Source: Planctomycetia bacterium (GTDB lineage: Bacteria > Planctomycetota > Planctomycetia > Pirellulales > Thermoguttaceae). From it: a stretch of DNA of 64,000 bases. Shown here piece after piece: positions 36,197-45,398 of this stretch. Numbering within the stretch: position 1 is the first letter of the stretch; every line of letters starts with the position of its first letter. Both the position numbers and the translations under genes were made by a program. The stretch covers positions 1 through 64,000 of the forward strand of contig JAUNBR010000012.1 of assembly GCA_030527015.1 (NCBI GenBank), in the 5' to 3' direction. The notes below the pieces were generated by a model that saw only the letters and a program-made list of their open reading frames with translations, did no database searches and was not told where the DNA came from.

Positions 36197-37213
36197 TCAC
36201 CACTCCCTCCGCAGGCCGACGATTAATGCCCAGCCACGAATTTCTCCAAAAATGGCGTCATACTGCACAAAAATATTTCCTTTTTCGTAATGCCGATTAA
36301 ATCCCGTGGAAACGCTCCACCACGTGGGATCATAATACGTGTCGGCACGGCTATACTCGCCATCTGATGTCCAGTATTCACTGTGAAACGTGCCGCCCCA
36401 TCCCTGAAAATAACTCGCAGCAAAAAAATAAGCCGTCTCTTTCGGTTTATAGGTCAGTTTTAACCCGATCTGACTGGTAAAAAGATTCGTCGTGTTAAAA
36501 CTGGCGTAAACACCTTTTGAATCCGTAAAATGGGACGGTGTATAATTCGCCCACATCATGCGTCCGAAATGCAGCAGGGTTAAACTTTTCGCCAGATTTA
36601 CTCTTTTTCCTGTTTCCAAAGAAAAAATAATATTTTCCTCACTCGACGCAGCTCGCGCTCCCAGTTCTTCACTTTCGATTTCCACTTTTCCTGCCGTAAA
36701 GCGCCACATGCCTTCCAGCATGAAACCATCATCTTTCAGATACGTGATATACCCTCCCACACCACCGCCGGAAATGTCTCCGAAAGTTTCTCCCTCCGCG
36801 TTTTTTGAAACACGAAAAGTGTCGATTTCCACCAGATCCGCCAAAAAACCATACAAAAGTCGGCTGTCCTGGAAACGCCGGCTCCAGTCACCGCCGACCT
36901 GATACATCCGATAATCCCCATCATCAAAACCCGTTTTCGTTTCGAAAGCGATATTTCCTGTTTTAAATCGGTACCAGGCTCCCAGAGGATCCTCATCCTC
37001 CACAGGTAAATCTCCGGAACGGCGATAATAATTATCCATCGTCTGAGAGCTTACCGCGCCAAGGATTTTACGTATATTCGGGTACACCTCACCCGGTAAG
37101 GGCATATCTTGGGCCGCCGCGTCCATACCAGAAACCGCCAACAAAAAAAGGCTTTTCACACAGAAAAACATCCAAAAGACCACATTTCGGTACCACTTAA
37201 GAAAAATTCGCAT
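36197..37213 (-). CDS. Exported protein with predicted outer-membrane beta-barrel
   Basis: 338 residues with a signal peptide (RIFLKWYRNVVFWMFFCVKS, cut likely after DAAAQ near residue 35). The mature protein alternates polar and aromatic residues in short stretches (YRMYQVGGDWSRRF, FMLEGMWRFTAGKVEIES, SQIGLKLTYKP, TAYFFAASYF, FVQYDAIFGEIRGWALIVGLRREW) and ends in an aromatic residue, as outer-membrane barrels do. It looks like the autotransporter-type barrel that planctomycetes carry without a passenger. I choose the start at 37213 (GAGGTG 8 bases upstream); an ATG at 37246 has no ribosome site. Substrate or role unknown. Confidence 0.7.
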   Translation of the reverse strand: MRIFLKWYRNVVFWMFFCVKSLFLLAVSGMDAAAQDMPLPGEVYPNIRKILGAVSSQTMDNYYRRSGDLPVEDEDPLGAWYRFKTGNIAFETKTGFDDGDYRMYQVGGDWSRRFQDSRLLYGFLADLVEIDTFRVSKNAEGETFGDISGGGVGGYITYLKDDGFMLEGMWRFTAGKVEIESEELGARAASSEENIIFSLETGKRVNLAKSLTLLHFGRMMWANYTPSHFTDSKGVYASFNTTNLFTSQIGLKLTYKPKETAYFFAASYFQGWGGTFHSEYWTSDGEYSRADTYYDPTWWSVSTGFNRHYEKGNIFVQYDAIFGEIRGWALIVGLRREW

Positions 37214-37246
37214 TCTCTGAGCACCTCTGTGGTTTTTCCTGAACAT

Positions 37247-37353
37247 TTTATATCCGATGCACTATAAAATTCCGCTTCACCGGCATTTTACTTCACTGAA
37301 GATGCCTGCTTTCAGAACCGCACAAAATGAAAATTTAAAATGGAACCAGTATT
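37247..37353 (-). repeat. GCGAAGC element, R copy
   Basis: TTTTATATCCGATGCACTAT to AAAATGGAACCAGTATTATA, core CTTCACTGAAGATGCC. Confidence 0.8.
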
Positions 37354-37375
37354 ATATACCTGAAGCATCATTTAT

Positions 37376-37510
37376 TTCCGTTTTCACGGCATTTTTTACT
37401 AAAAATACAGATTTCACCTTCATTTCCATTTCACACGGCCACGAAAACAGGGGTTCTCAGTGAAACATACCGCCGGCAAAAAAGTGAAAATTTAAAATGG
37501 AACCAGTATA
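37376..37510. repeat. Degenerate GCGAAGC element
   Basis: Mixed pieces: CATTTCCATTTCACACGGCC, CAGTGAAACATACCGCCGGC and AAAATTTAAAATGGAACCAGTATA. Confidence 0.5.
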
Positions 37511-37693
37511 CCAGACGTCCTGAGAATTATTTTCGTCTGAAAAAACCTGAATCTTTATAGAAAAATCGTCTTTAAAACCAGAATAATATCTCGTTCTGAG
37601 TGAATTTTCTCTGTTAATTTTTATACGAACTTTTTAATTTTTTAACACCATTCCAGTACTTCCTATTTCAGATGCTTACAGCCAAAATATATT

Positions 37694-37800
37694 TTATACC
37701 CGAGTCACCATAAAATCCCGCCTCACAGGCATTTTTGATTCACTGAAAATACCTGTTTTCAGAGCGCACAAAATGGAAATGTAAAATGGAATCCGTATAC
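37694..37800 (-). repeat. GCGAAGC element, R copy
   Basis: TATACCCGAGTCACCATAAA to AATGGAATCCGTATAC. A second R start (TCGATACAGTATAAATTTTC) follows directly and breaks off after about 30 bp. Confidence 0.75.
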
Positions 37801-37963
37801 TCGATACAGTATAAATTTTCGCTTTTCTTGGCACCAGAATGACCGTGGCAGGATTTTCACGATTCATAAAATTTATCTCGCGCCAATAATAAAATGTATT
37901 TTGTTTCTCTTGTTATTTTTATCTGTTCTGTTATAATTACTTTTATTCCTGTTTTATTTATAT

Positions 37964-38055
37964 TCCGATTTCACTCTAAATTTCCGTTTCTTGCAGACAC
38001 AAAATCCCGCATGCTCCACCCGGCCAGCTCTTCCTGGCCTGTCGGCGGACAGTAT
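37964..38055 (+). repeat. Partial GCGAAGC element (F, long subtype)
   Basis: TTTCACTCTAAATTTCCGTT then GGCCTGTCGGCGGACAG; right end missing. It lies in the leader of the HD-domain gene. Confidence 0.5.
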
Positions 38056-38092
38056 AAAAACCTAAATATCTTAAATAAAAGGAAAAATCTTT

Positions 38093-38689
38093 ATGCCAAA
38101 ACTTACAGAACGTTTTCACCACGCAGTGATTTTAGCGAATAAACTCCATCAGGATCAGTCACGGAAACTCGGAAAGGAAATTCCTTATTTATCTCATTTA
38201 TTACGCGTATCCGGTCTGACGCTGGAATATGGAGCGGATGAAGACACGGCCATCGCGGCGATTCTGCATGATGCGGTGGAAGATCAGGGCGGAATGGAAA
38301 CCGCCGATCTGATTCGGAAAAGGTTTAATGATCGTGTCGTGGGTTTCGTCCTGGAATGTTCAGATTCCACATCTGCAAAAAACGAAAAAAAACTTCCCTG
38401 GAAAGGCAGAAAAGAACGTTATATCACTCACCTGAAGACGGCCACCGCGGAAGCCGCTTTAATCAGTGCATGTGATAAATTGGATAATATCACTTCCATG
38501 ACTCGTGGCCTGATCCAGGAAGGCCTCTCCATTTTTAACCATTTCGCAGGCGGGAAAGACGGTCTCTTATGGTATTACCAGCAGATTTTAGACGTTATGC
38601 AGGAACGTAAAAGCCCTGTTACCACGGAGTTTAAAGCAGCATTTTTACGCTTTAAAGAAATTCTCGCCCAGATGGAAAAAGAAAAATAA
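38093..38689 (+). CDS. HD-domain protein, (p)ppGpp hydrolase-like
   Basis: 198-residue metal-dependent phosphohydrolase of the RelA/SpoT HD type without a synthetase or regulatory domain. The HD ligands are readable: H27-type QDQSRKLGKEIPYLSHLLRVSGL gives the first His, then AAILHDAVEDQGG gives HD and ED, and a later SACDKLDNITSM gives the last Asp with the conserved KLxN. This arrangement matches small alarmone hydrolases (MESH1-like) and related nucleotide hydrolases. The substrate cannot be fixed from sequence. AAAGGAAAA precedes the ATG. Confidence 0.85.
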   Translation: MPKLTERFHHAVILANKLHQDQSRKLGKEIPYLSHLLRVSGLTLEYGADEDTAIAAILHDAVEDQGGMETADLIRKRFNDRVVGFVLECSDSTSAKNEKKLPWKGRKERYITHLKTATAEAALISACDKLDNITSMTRGLIQEGLSIFNHFAGGKDGLLWYYQQILDVMQERKSPVTTEFKAAFLRFKEILAQMEKEK

Positions 38690-38779
38690 TCCCTTTCTGA
38701 ATATAAATTTTCCTCCTTTCTTTACCCATTTTCCCCGAATCATGTTTTATACACGATAAATTTCTGATTCTCTGGATTT

Positions 38780-38945
38780 TTATACCCGATACACTATAAA
38801 TTTTCGTTTCCCCGGCATTTTACTTCGCTGAAAATGTCTGCTTTCAGTAAGTCGCAAAAAACGGAAATTTAAAATGGAACCAGTATACTTCACTGAAAAT
38901 GCCTGCTTAAAGAACCGTACTAAACAAAAATTTAATGTAAAACCA
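38780..38945 (-). repeat. GCGAAGC element, R copy plus truncated R
   Basis: 38780-38888 is a full copy (TATACCCGATACACTATAAA to AAAATGGAACCAGTATA). 38886-38945 continues from the apex half only (CTTCACTGAAAATGCCTGCT to TGTAAAACCAGCTGTATA). Confidence 0.75.
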
Positions 38946-39079
38946 GCTGTATATTATAACTGACGAATTTTGAAAATGCAAGCATTTTTTTTTATTTTTT
39001 TATATAAATTTTAGAAAATCCAAAATTCGCAGTGCATTTTATGCCCGACACACGGTTCATTTTTGCTTCCCATGCATTT

Positions 39080-39185
39080 TTATACCTGATGCACTATGAA
39101 TTTCCGCTTCCTCGGCATTTTGCTTCGCTGAAACTGTCTGCTTCAGAGCGAAAGAAAACGAAAATTTCACGGAAAATCGGTATAC
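39080..39185 (-). repeat. GCGAAGC element, R copy
   Basis: TATACCTGATGCACTATGAA, core TTGCTTCGCTGAAACTGTCT, end CGGAAAATCGGTATA. Confidence 0.8.
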
Positions 39186-39417
39186 TCTCGCAAAAACTTA
39201 CGGATCTGCGGACATTTCCGATCTTTTTTCCGCGAGAAAAACGATTCAGGAATTCCTGACATTCCCAGATTCCGCTTCCTGCGAAGAACTCCCAAAACGG
39301 TTAAACCAGATCTGGACAGCTGGTTTTCCTCCAAAAATGGACCACGCAATAAATATTTTGCACTGCGCTAAAAATTCAGATTTCATCAGCACACGTCTTA
39401 CCTCCCTTTACCTGCGC
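39186..39417. other. Unique spacer inside a 1.9-kb gene-free stretch
   Basis: The whole 38690-40619 gap contains repeats, short unique spacers like this one and one promoter; no gene is recognisable. A self-complementary GGACATTTCC-type patch is present but no clear hairpin. Confidence 0.35.
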
Positions 39418-39525
39418 CTATACTGGTTCCACTCTAAATTTTCATTTAGTGCGGCTCTGAAAGCAGGCATTTTCTGCGAAGCAAAAATACCGGAAAATCG
39501 AGAAATTTTATCGTGTATCGGGTAT
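39418..39525 (+). repeat. GCGAAGC element, F copy
   Basis: TATACTGGTTCCACTCTAAA to TTATCGTGTATCGGGTATAA, core CTGCGAAGCAAAAATACC. Confidence 0.8.
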
Positions 39526-39730
39526 AAAAAACGATTCATCCACAGCCTAAAACTGAAAAATGGCCACCTGACATTTCTGACCACGTTCCTGATGCCCGCT
39601 TTTCAGGTTCAGACATTCCCCGTTCCTCTCATTTCGCGTAAGAGATATGCCATTTTTATAAATCTGCACACCACTTTATAAAATTTTACCGTCCATCCTG
39701 AAATCTGCTGCTTTACTGGAAAATGCGCAT

Positions 39731-39844
39731 TTATACTGGTTCCACTCTAAATTTTCATTTAGTGCGGCTCTGGAAGCAGGTATTTTCTGTGAAGCAAAAA
39801 TACCGCGAAAGCAAGAATATCGGGAAAACAAAAATTCAGGTATA
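39731..39844 (+). repeat. GCGAAGC element, F copy
   Basis: Its left 50 bp is nearly identical to the copy at 39418 (TATACTGGTTCCACTCTAAA, TTTTCATTTAGTGCGGCTCT). The right half is rearranged and ends AAAAATTCAGGTATAA. Confidence 0.75.
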
Positions 39845-39909
39845 AAACCACATAACACAGAAATAAGAATCCGTAAAAAATAAAAAATAAAAAAATTTTA
39901 AAAAACCTC

Positions 39910-39938
39910 TTGACAATCATTTTAGACAATTGTAAAAT
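39910..39938 (+). promoter_or_regulatory. Near-consensus promoter
   Basis: TTGACA at 39910-39915, 17-base spacer, TAAAAT at 39933-39938. It faces the secreted-protein gene at 40620, with a leader of about 680 nt filled by repeat pieces. The GACAAT...GACAATTGT repeat inside it might be an operator, but that is conjecture. Confidence 0.55.
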
Positions 39939-40136
39939 AACATCATAAGAAATTTCTTAAAAGCCGTTAACGCAAAAATTTGTCGCACTTCAGATACTTT
40001 ATATTTTCCTCGTTAAAATCCCTAAAGTATATATTATTTTTAATCACCTAAAACGAAAAATTCCGCTTCCTGGCATTTTACACCGGATACACTAAAAACT
40101 TTCATTTTCCCTGTCTGACCACAGACAGCACGGGTA

Positions 40137-40312
40137 TATTATACCCGACACACGATAAAATTCCGTTCTTTCGGCATTTTTACTTCACTGAAAATACCAG
40201 TTTTCAGAGCAGTATATATCCGATACATGATAAATTTCCGCTTCACTGGCTTTTTGCTTCGCTGAAAATGCCTGCTTCAGAGCCGCTTAAAATGGAAATT
40301 TAAAGTGGACAC
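40137..40312 (-). repeat. GCGAAGC elements, one partial and one full R copy
   Basis: 40137-40212 is an R copy cut after the apex (TATACCCGACACACGATAAA). 40213-40312 is a full copy (TATATCCGATACATGATAAA, TTGCTTCGCTGAAAATGCCT, TTAAAGTGGACAC). More right-end scraps run to about 40410 (TTTACGTGGCGCCAGTATA, TAAGTAAAATCAGGGTATA). Confidence 0.7.
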
Positions 40313-40619
40313 TTAATAAAATGGAAATTTTACGTGGCGCCAGTATATTTTTCTGAAAATACTGGCATTTAGAGGCATATAAAATGGAAAATTTAAGTAA
40401 AATCAGGGTATATTTTACCTTACTGATTCTACTAAAATTTAGTTTCATATCACTCTAAACACAAATTTTATCCCTGTCCGGTAAGGAACAAAAATTCCTC
40501 TGCCATGACAGCGGACAGAAGAAACTTAAAATTTTAGTGCATCCGGTATGTTAAATGCCTTTTTCGTGGTCACACGAACGGAAATTTTTAAAGCAGAACC
40601 TCAAGAAAAGGAGAATGCC

Positions 40620-41993
40620 ATGAGTCGTTATTTATTTTATGTTTTCGTTTTATTTTTAATTCAGTTTCCATTTTTAGCTTTCGCGGAAACGGAAACCCCC
40701 GTAATAAAAGTCGTGACCGTAACACCGGAAGTGGAAGAGGCCATTCCAGATGATGTGGGAAAAGCTCCTGAAGAAGAGGCGGTATCCGAAGCAGACGTGG
40801 AAGAAGAAGCTCCAGTCGTTTCCGTCACCGAGACAGAAATGGAACTCCCGGATATTTCCACCGCAGAAAAGACGTTACAGGATTTCTTATCCCTTCCAGA
40901 AAACGCATCTTATGAAGAAATTAAAAATCTTCTGAATCAGTTAAGCCAGGGAGAAAGTCCTGCTGAAGTAAATATCGCCATTAGCGTGTTATCTAGTGCA
41001 GGAAAATTAGATTTTATGGATTCCTTCCAGAATCTGTATCATCGGCTTTTAACGCATCCGGACGCATCAGAAGAATCTCAGGCTGAGGCTTTATCTTTTC
41101 TTCAGAGTATTATTCTCGCTAAATATATTCACAAAAATTTAACGGAAGAAGATCTGGAAAATGAAGTAAAAAATCTTCCTGAAAAATGGCGTAATGAAAC
41201 GAAAGAATACGTTTCTTGGCAAAAAAAGATTTTTGATTTAATAGAGAACACCGATCAGCTTTCTCTGAAAGACATCCAGACCCTGGCGGAGTCCGGGCTT
41301 CAGGGAGGAATATTAAACGCACGTCACGCCATGACACTTCTGGATATATCCACCGGCCCAGCCATGTTACATAACTCCGTACTTCAGATGCCGGCACCAA
41401 AAGAAATTCAGGATTTCATAAATACCGTTTCTTCTTGGGAACCGAAAGGAAAATTTACTTTAGAAGAAAAGAAAACTTTTTTGGCTAATCTCGAGCTTTA
41501 CTTACGTACCAGTGAATGGTCTGAAGTACTTTTTAAATTACACGAAATAAAAGAAGCAGAGAATGCGAAAGAAGCGGCAGAGCGAGAAGCGACAAAAGAA
41601 ACTGAAGTGAAAAAAGAAGATGAAACGGACCCAGAAGCATCTGCTCCTGTGGAAGAAAAAGAGGTGGACGCCGTATCCGCGTATATACAGGAACATCGCG
41701 CGGAAATCGAAAAACTGATCGTGAAGACAGAAGAAACACTTAACCGACTCACGGAGGAAAAAAATCTTCAATTGTCCGGATCTTCAGAACGTTTTTTAAT
41801 GTTCGTTCCCGGTTCCATTCTGACATATTTTCCTGAAAAATATCCCGCGTTTCGAAAAAGTTTCGAAAATATGATCCAAAACTGTCCTATGAATGAAATT
41901 CCGGAACCATACCGTGAATCGATTAAAGAGCAGATGAAAAAATCTTTACCGCCAGAACATTTACCGAATGAAATTTCTGTTTCTTATCAGTAA
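40620..41993 (+). CDS. Exported acidic hypothetical protein
   Basis: Not recognised. 457 residues with a signal peptide (SRYLFYVFVLFLIQFPFLAF then AETE, cut after AFA near residue 22). An acidic Val/Glu-rich stretch (23-85) is followed by a helical domain (about 85-290), then a Lys/Glu-rich linker near 320-345 and a second helical domain (about 350-457). There are no Cys clusters or catalytic motifs. AAAGGAG stands 6 bases before the ATG at 40620, so the 24 codons upstream in frame are not used. A bidirectional terminator follows beyond a repeat. Role unknown. Confidence 0.75.
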   Translation: MSRYLFYVFVLFLIQFPFLAFAETETPVIKVVTVTPEVEEAIPDDVGKAPEEEAVSEADVEEEAPVVSVTETEMELPDISTAEKTLQDFLSLPENASYEEIKNLLNQLSQGESPAEVNIAISVLSSAGKLDFMDSFQNLYHRLLTHPDASEESQAEALSFLQSIILAKYIHKNLTEEDLENEVKNLPEKWRNETKEYVSWQKKIFDLIENTDQLSLKDIQTLAESGLQGGILNARHAMTLLDISTGPAMLHNSVLQMPAPKEIQDFINTVSSWEPKGKFTLEEKKTFLANLELYLRTSEWSEVLFKLHEIKEAENAKEAAEREATKETEVKKEDETDPEASAPVEEKEVDAVSAYIQEHRAEIEKLIVKTEETLNRLTEEKNLQLSGSSERFLMFVPGSILTYFPEKYPAFRKSFENMIQNCPMNEIPEPYRESIKEQMKKSLPPEHLPNEISVSYQ

Positions 41994-42005
41994 AAATGTT
42001 TTTTT

Positions 42006-42126
42006 CATACCGGATGCACTTTAAATTTCCGCTTTCTCTGTCCTCTGGCTGGCAGTATTTTCCGCGAAGAAAAATACCTGCTTTTAGAGCCGTAAAAAAC
42101 GGAAATGTAAAGTAAAAACAGCATAA
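42006..42126 (-). repeat. GCGAAGC element, R copy, insert subtype
   Basis: CATACCGGATGCACTTTAAA to GTAAAAACAGCATAAC, with CTGTCCTCTGGCTGGCAG in the apex. Confidence 0.75.
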
Positions 42127-42230
42127 CACGTGACGAACATTTCATTTATTTTTCACGTGGAATCAGAAAAATACGATTTTTTCAGTAATCTGTTAACGCT
42201 TTTTATTACAGTTTCGAGTAATCCCTAAAA

Positions 42231-42260
42231 AACGGCATTTCGTATACATGAAGTGCCGTT
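42231..42260. terminator. Bidirectional terminator between convergent genes
   Basis: AACGGCATTTC/GAAGTGCCGTT stem (one G-T pair), A-rich on the left and T-rich on the right (GTTTTATTTTTTT), so it can serve the gene ending at 41993 and the one ending at 42420. Confidence 0.8.
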
Positions 42261-42284
42261 TTATTTTTTTACACGGGTTCTCTT

Positions 42285-42393
42285 TTATACTGGTTCCACT
42301 TTAAATTCCCATTTTATACGGGATTCTGAAAGCAGTCATTTTCAGTAAAGCAAAAATACCGAGAAAACGGAATTTCATCGTGCATCAGGTATA
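42285..42393 (+). repeat. GCGAAGC element, F copy
   Basis: TATACTGGTTCCACTTTAAA to TCATCGTGCATCAGGTATAA, core CAGTAAAGCAAAAATACC. Confidence 0.8.
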
Positions 42394-42419
42394 ACACCAG
42401 GAAAAGAAAACACGTGTTT

Positions 42420-43406
42420 TCAGGAATCATGAAGAAAACACGCCACCTGATGTTCCTCACCTTTTAAGACCGGCTGCTGCCGAAAACACCGTTCTTGAGC
42501 ACACGGACACCGTGGCGCGAAAGCACAGCGTGCCGGCTCCCCGTCTTTTTCAAGAACTTCTGCCGAACTAATTTCTCCCTGAAGCACCTGTCGCTGGCGT
42601 TCTCTCTGACGTACCGGATCTGGAATGGGAACCGCGGATAAAAGTGCCCGCGTGTATGGATGCCGGGGCGATTCATAAATCTCCCGAGTCGGTGCCACTT
42701 CCACCAGCCGTCCCAGATACATCACGCCGATTCGGTCAGATATGTGCCGCACGACCGAAAGATCATGAGCGATAAAAACATAAGAAAGCTGTAACTCTTC
42801 CTTTAAATCTTCCAGTAAATTCACGACTTGTGCCTGAATGGAAACATCCAGGGCGGACACCGCCTCATCACAAAAAATTAACTGCGGCTGCACGGCCAAA
42901 GCACGCGCGATTCCGATTCTTTGTCGCTGGCCACCAGAAAACTCATGAGGATAACGATTCAGATAACACGGATTCAGGCCGACTCGGTCCATCAGCTGCA
43001 TCACTCTCAGTGGACGCTCAGAAGCTGGATATAATCGAAAAATATTCATCGGCTCCGCGATAATTTTTCCCACCGTCATTCGTGGATTCAGAGAAGCATA
43101 CGGATCCTGAAAAATCATCTGTAACTTTCTGCGAAACGCCGTGGTATGAAAATCCTGAATTTTCCGCGTATCCTCTCCTTCCCAAAACATCTCCCCGCCA
43201 GTCGGTTTCACTAAACCCAGTACAGAACGCGCGATGGTCGATTTTCCACACCCACTTTCCCCCACCAGGCCAAAAGTTTCTCCAGAATTTACGTAAAAAC
43301 TGACTCCGTCCACCGCACGAATATTTCCTTTTACACGATGAAATAAATTTCCTTGAGTAAAAGGAAAATACACTTTCCAGTCTCTGATTTCAAAAAGAGG
43401 TTTCAT
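42420..43406 (-). CDS. Oligopeptide/dipeptide ABC transporter ATPase (OppF/DppF type)
   Basis: 328-residue nucleotide-binding subunit for peptide or related uptake at the inner membrane. Walker A GESGCGKST at residues 49-57; Q-loop in MIFQDPYASLNPRMTVG; signature SGGQRQRIGIARAL; Walker B LIFCDEAVSALDVSIQAQV; switch His in FIAHDLSVVRHISDRIGVMYLG. The C-terminal oligo_HPY region is present (GEPARCAFAPRCPCAQERC), including the four-Cys cluster of this subfamily. Transporter operons normally carry OppABCD together; this one is alone, so permease and binding subunits are elsewhere or lost. Confidence 0.92.
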   Translation of the reverse strand: MKPLFEIRDWKVYFPFTQGNLFHRVKGNIRAVDGVSFYVNSGETFGLVGESGCGKSTIARSVLGLVKPTGGEMFWEGEDTRKIQDFHTTAFRRKLQMIFQDPYASLNPRMTVGKIIAEPMNIFRLYPASERPLRVMQLMDRVGLNPCYLNRYPHEFSGGQRQRIGIARALAVQPQLIFCDEAVSALDVSIQAQVVNLLEDLKEELQLSYVFIAHDLSVVRHISDRIGVMYLGRLVEVAPTREIYESPRHPYTRALLSAVPIPDPVRQRERQRQVLQGEISSAEVLEKDGEPARCAFAPRCPCAQERCFRQQPVLKGEEHQVACFLHDS

Positions 43407-43448
43407 GGTTTTCTCTGTGTCTGCTCTTCTCTTGTGTTCTCTGAAATA

Positions 43449-43575
43449 TACACTGATTCTCCTCTAAATTTCCGTTTTTTTACTGCTCTGAAAGCCTGTA
43501 TTTCAGCGAAGCAAAAATACCTCCCCGTCTGTCAGCGAACAGGGAAAACAGAAATTTATCGCTCATCAGACATAA
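43449..43575 (+). repeat. GCGAAGC element, F copy, overlapping a stop codon
   Basis: TATACACTGATTCTCCTCTA, core CAGCGAAGCAAAAATACC, arm CTGTCAGCGAACAGGG, end ATCGCTCATCAGACATA. The stop and last codons of the UDG-family gene fall inside it. Confidence 0.75.
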
Positions 43576-44200
43576 GATCCGCCTGCTCAAAAATTTTCCT
43601 ATACATTTCCGCTTTTTGTTCCAGGGGGAGCGGATACGCACGTGAAGAAGAAGGTAAACGCGCGAACATCATGCGCCGATTATGAAAAAGAAAATCCACC
43701 CATTTTCCGACTTCCGGCGGTACCACTCCTAAAAAATTTCCCGCCATTTCCGCAGCTTTCTCTCCAGCCGCGGCCACCATCATACAGCTGGGAATCTCAT
43801 CTAAAATTCCAGTTAAATTTAACGGAATGGTAATCTGTAAAAACGCGTCGGACGCATTCTGTTTCCGGCGAATCACCTCCTGCCCCATATCCGAAAGTCC
43901 GATTTTCTTCTTCCTTAAAAATTTTTTAATTTTCGGTAAATCATAAAATGTTTCTTGGTGATTTCCCTGACTTCTTTTTAGCTGTCTTTTTTCATTTTTC
44001 TCGTCACGAAATAAAAAAAAATCTTTATTTCCCTCAAAAATGTAACCCATGATTCGCCAAAAATCATTCTGTTTATTTGGATAAAAAAATTTCATACTCC
44101 AGCGGTTTTCCGGAGGAGGAAAACTTCCTAAAATAAAAATCCTCATTCCTTCAGGTAAAAATGGTGGAAAAGGATGTGTCTCACGCAGCAGTTCCTGCAT
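43556..44200 (-). CDS. Uracil-DNA glycosylase family protein
   Basis: 214-residue member of the UDG superfamily, likely excising damaged or mismatched bases. The N-terminal motif FILGSFPPPENRWSMKFFYPNKQNDFWRIMGYIF corresponds to the family water-activating and substrate loop region (LGSFP, then YxNPxNxFW). The C-terminal PSSSRAYPLPLEQKAEMYRKIF matches the DNA-intercalation loop region. It is closest in appearance to the small bacterial UDG-like group usually annotated only at family level. The last residues (LMSDER and stop) are encoded by a repeat end. Base specificity is not predictable here. Confidence 0.75.
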   Translation of the reverse strand: MQELLRETHPFPPFLPEGMRIFILGSFPPPENRWSMKFFYPNKQNDFWRIMGYIFEGNKDFFLFRDEKNEKRQLKRSQGNHQETFYDLPKIKKFLRKKKIGLSDMGQEVIRRKQNASDAFLQITIPLNLTGILDEIPSCMMVAAAGEKAAEMAGNFLGVVPPEVGKWVDFLFHNRRMMFARLPSSSRAYPLPLEQKAEMYRKIFEQADLMSDER

Positions 44201-44275
44201 TTTTTACTGATTTTTCACCTTTTTTATGAAAACGATTTATCTTTTTTCACTTTACGTTTTTTACTGAATCCTTTT

Positions 44276-44567
44276 TATACGCGATAAAATTCCGCTTCAC
44301 CGGTATTTTACTTCGGTGAAAATGCCTGCTTTCAGAGACATGAAAAACGGAAATTAAAAAATGAGCCAGATCAACAAAAAGTATTTTCCGTAAAGCTAAA
44401 ACATTTATTGTGTACCAGGCGTCATACGAATTTTACTAAAAATTTCCATTTTCCCTGTCAGAAGAAAGGCCGACTGGCATTTTCGTTTCTTTACTCTCCG
44501 CAGGCTGAGATAAAAATACCTGTATTCTGAACCGTATAAAATAAAAATTTAAAACAGAACCTGGTAT
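44276..44567 (-). repeat. GCGAAGC elements, two R copies
   Basis: 44276-44371 (TATACGCGATAAAATTCCGC, core CTTCGGTGAAAATGCC, worn right end). 44424-44567 (long subtype with CTGTCAGAAGAAAGGCCGAC and CTCCGCAGGCTGAG inserts, end ACAGAACCTGGTATA). Confidence 0.7.
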
Positions 44568-44576
44568 ATTCTGATT

Positions 44577-45398
44577 TCATTCCGGCACCGGCTCATCAAA
44601 ATGAAGCTGCAGGACATCCGCCACATATCCACGTTCCATTTCCGGTAAAGGTTTTTCGTGAGTAACAAAAAACTTTTCATCTTCAGAAAGCCCAAAAGTC
44701 TGTTTTTCCTGTAAGATCATCCCATTTTCTATTAAAGAATGCGCCAGATTAAACATCCAGTTCATCACCCACCGTGGATCACGCTGTGAATGAGAAACCT
44801 CCATTTCCATTAAAGAAAAACGCTCCATTCCGAACGTTCCAAAAGAAATGGTTTTCTCTTCTGGATGTGGGACCATACGAAAATCCACCCAAAGATCCAC
44901 GGGCAGCATTTTCCGATTCATCCCTTCAGACCGTGAAATAAAATCTTCAGGCATAATGATTTTCCCTGAATGATTCCAGTAAACGCCCACCGCTTCTGTA
45001 TTTTTTAAAAGAGAAAGAATAAGACAGTTCATCAGAAGTGCCACATCCAGCGGATCCAGACCTTTTTCCTCCGACAGTTCCGGCCGAATGGCCACGGCGA
45101 TCTGACGATTCATTTTCAGCATCTGCATTCCTGCCTCCGGCCAGTGCCAGGCACGCTTACATGCAGAGATCAGTTCGTCTGTCGTAAGTACCGCCGAGTC
45201 TGGATTTTCATCCGTTTTCAGTAAAGAAACAGCTAAAGTGGCCTGCGGAGTTCTGAACACATAACGATCTTCCTCGTCCGTAATCCATTCAAAATCCAGT
45301 GGAGCGTAACCCGGCACCTCTTTCATCCCATGAAAAATCGTTTCACAGGACGGAAGCCCGCCCGACTTAATCCCGATCGTCGAAATCCACGGATTCAT
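44577..45398 (-). CDS. DUF4261 domain protein
   Basis: 273 residues of unknown function. The DUF4261-like core is recognisable from memory: VALLMNCLILSLLKNTEAVGVYWNHSGKIIMPEDF around the middle and the flanking SxxxLKTDENPDSAVLTTDEL. No catalytic residues are assigned to the family. Its ATG overlaps the plsC stop by four bases (ATGA), so translation is probably coupled to plsC; this suggests a lipid or membrane context but nothing more. It is the last gene of the cmk-plsC cluster. Confidence 0.7.
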   Translation of the reverse strand: MNPWISTIGIKSGGLPSCETIFHGMKEVPGYAPLDFEWITDEEDRYVFRTPQATLAVSLLKTDENPDSAVLTTDELISACKRAWHWPEAGMQMLKMNRQIAVAIRPELSEEKGLDPLDVALLMNCLILSLLKNTEAVGVYWNHSGKIIMPEDFISRSEGMNRKMLPVDLWVDFRMVPHPEEKTISFGTFGMERFSLMEMEVSHSQRDPRWVMNWMFNLAHSLIENGMILQEKQTFGLSEDEKFFVTHEKPLPEMERGYVADVLQLHFDEPVPE

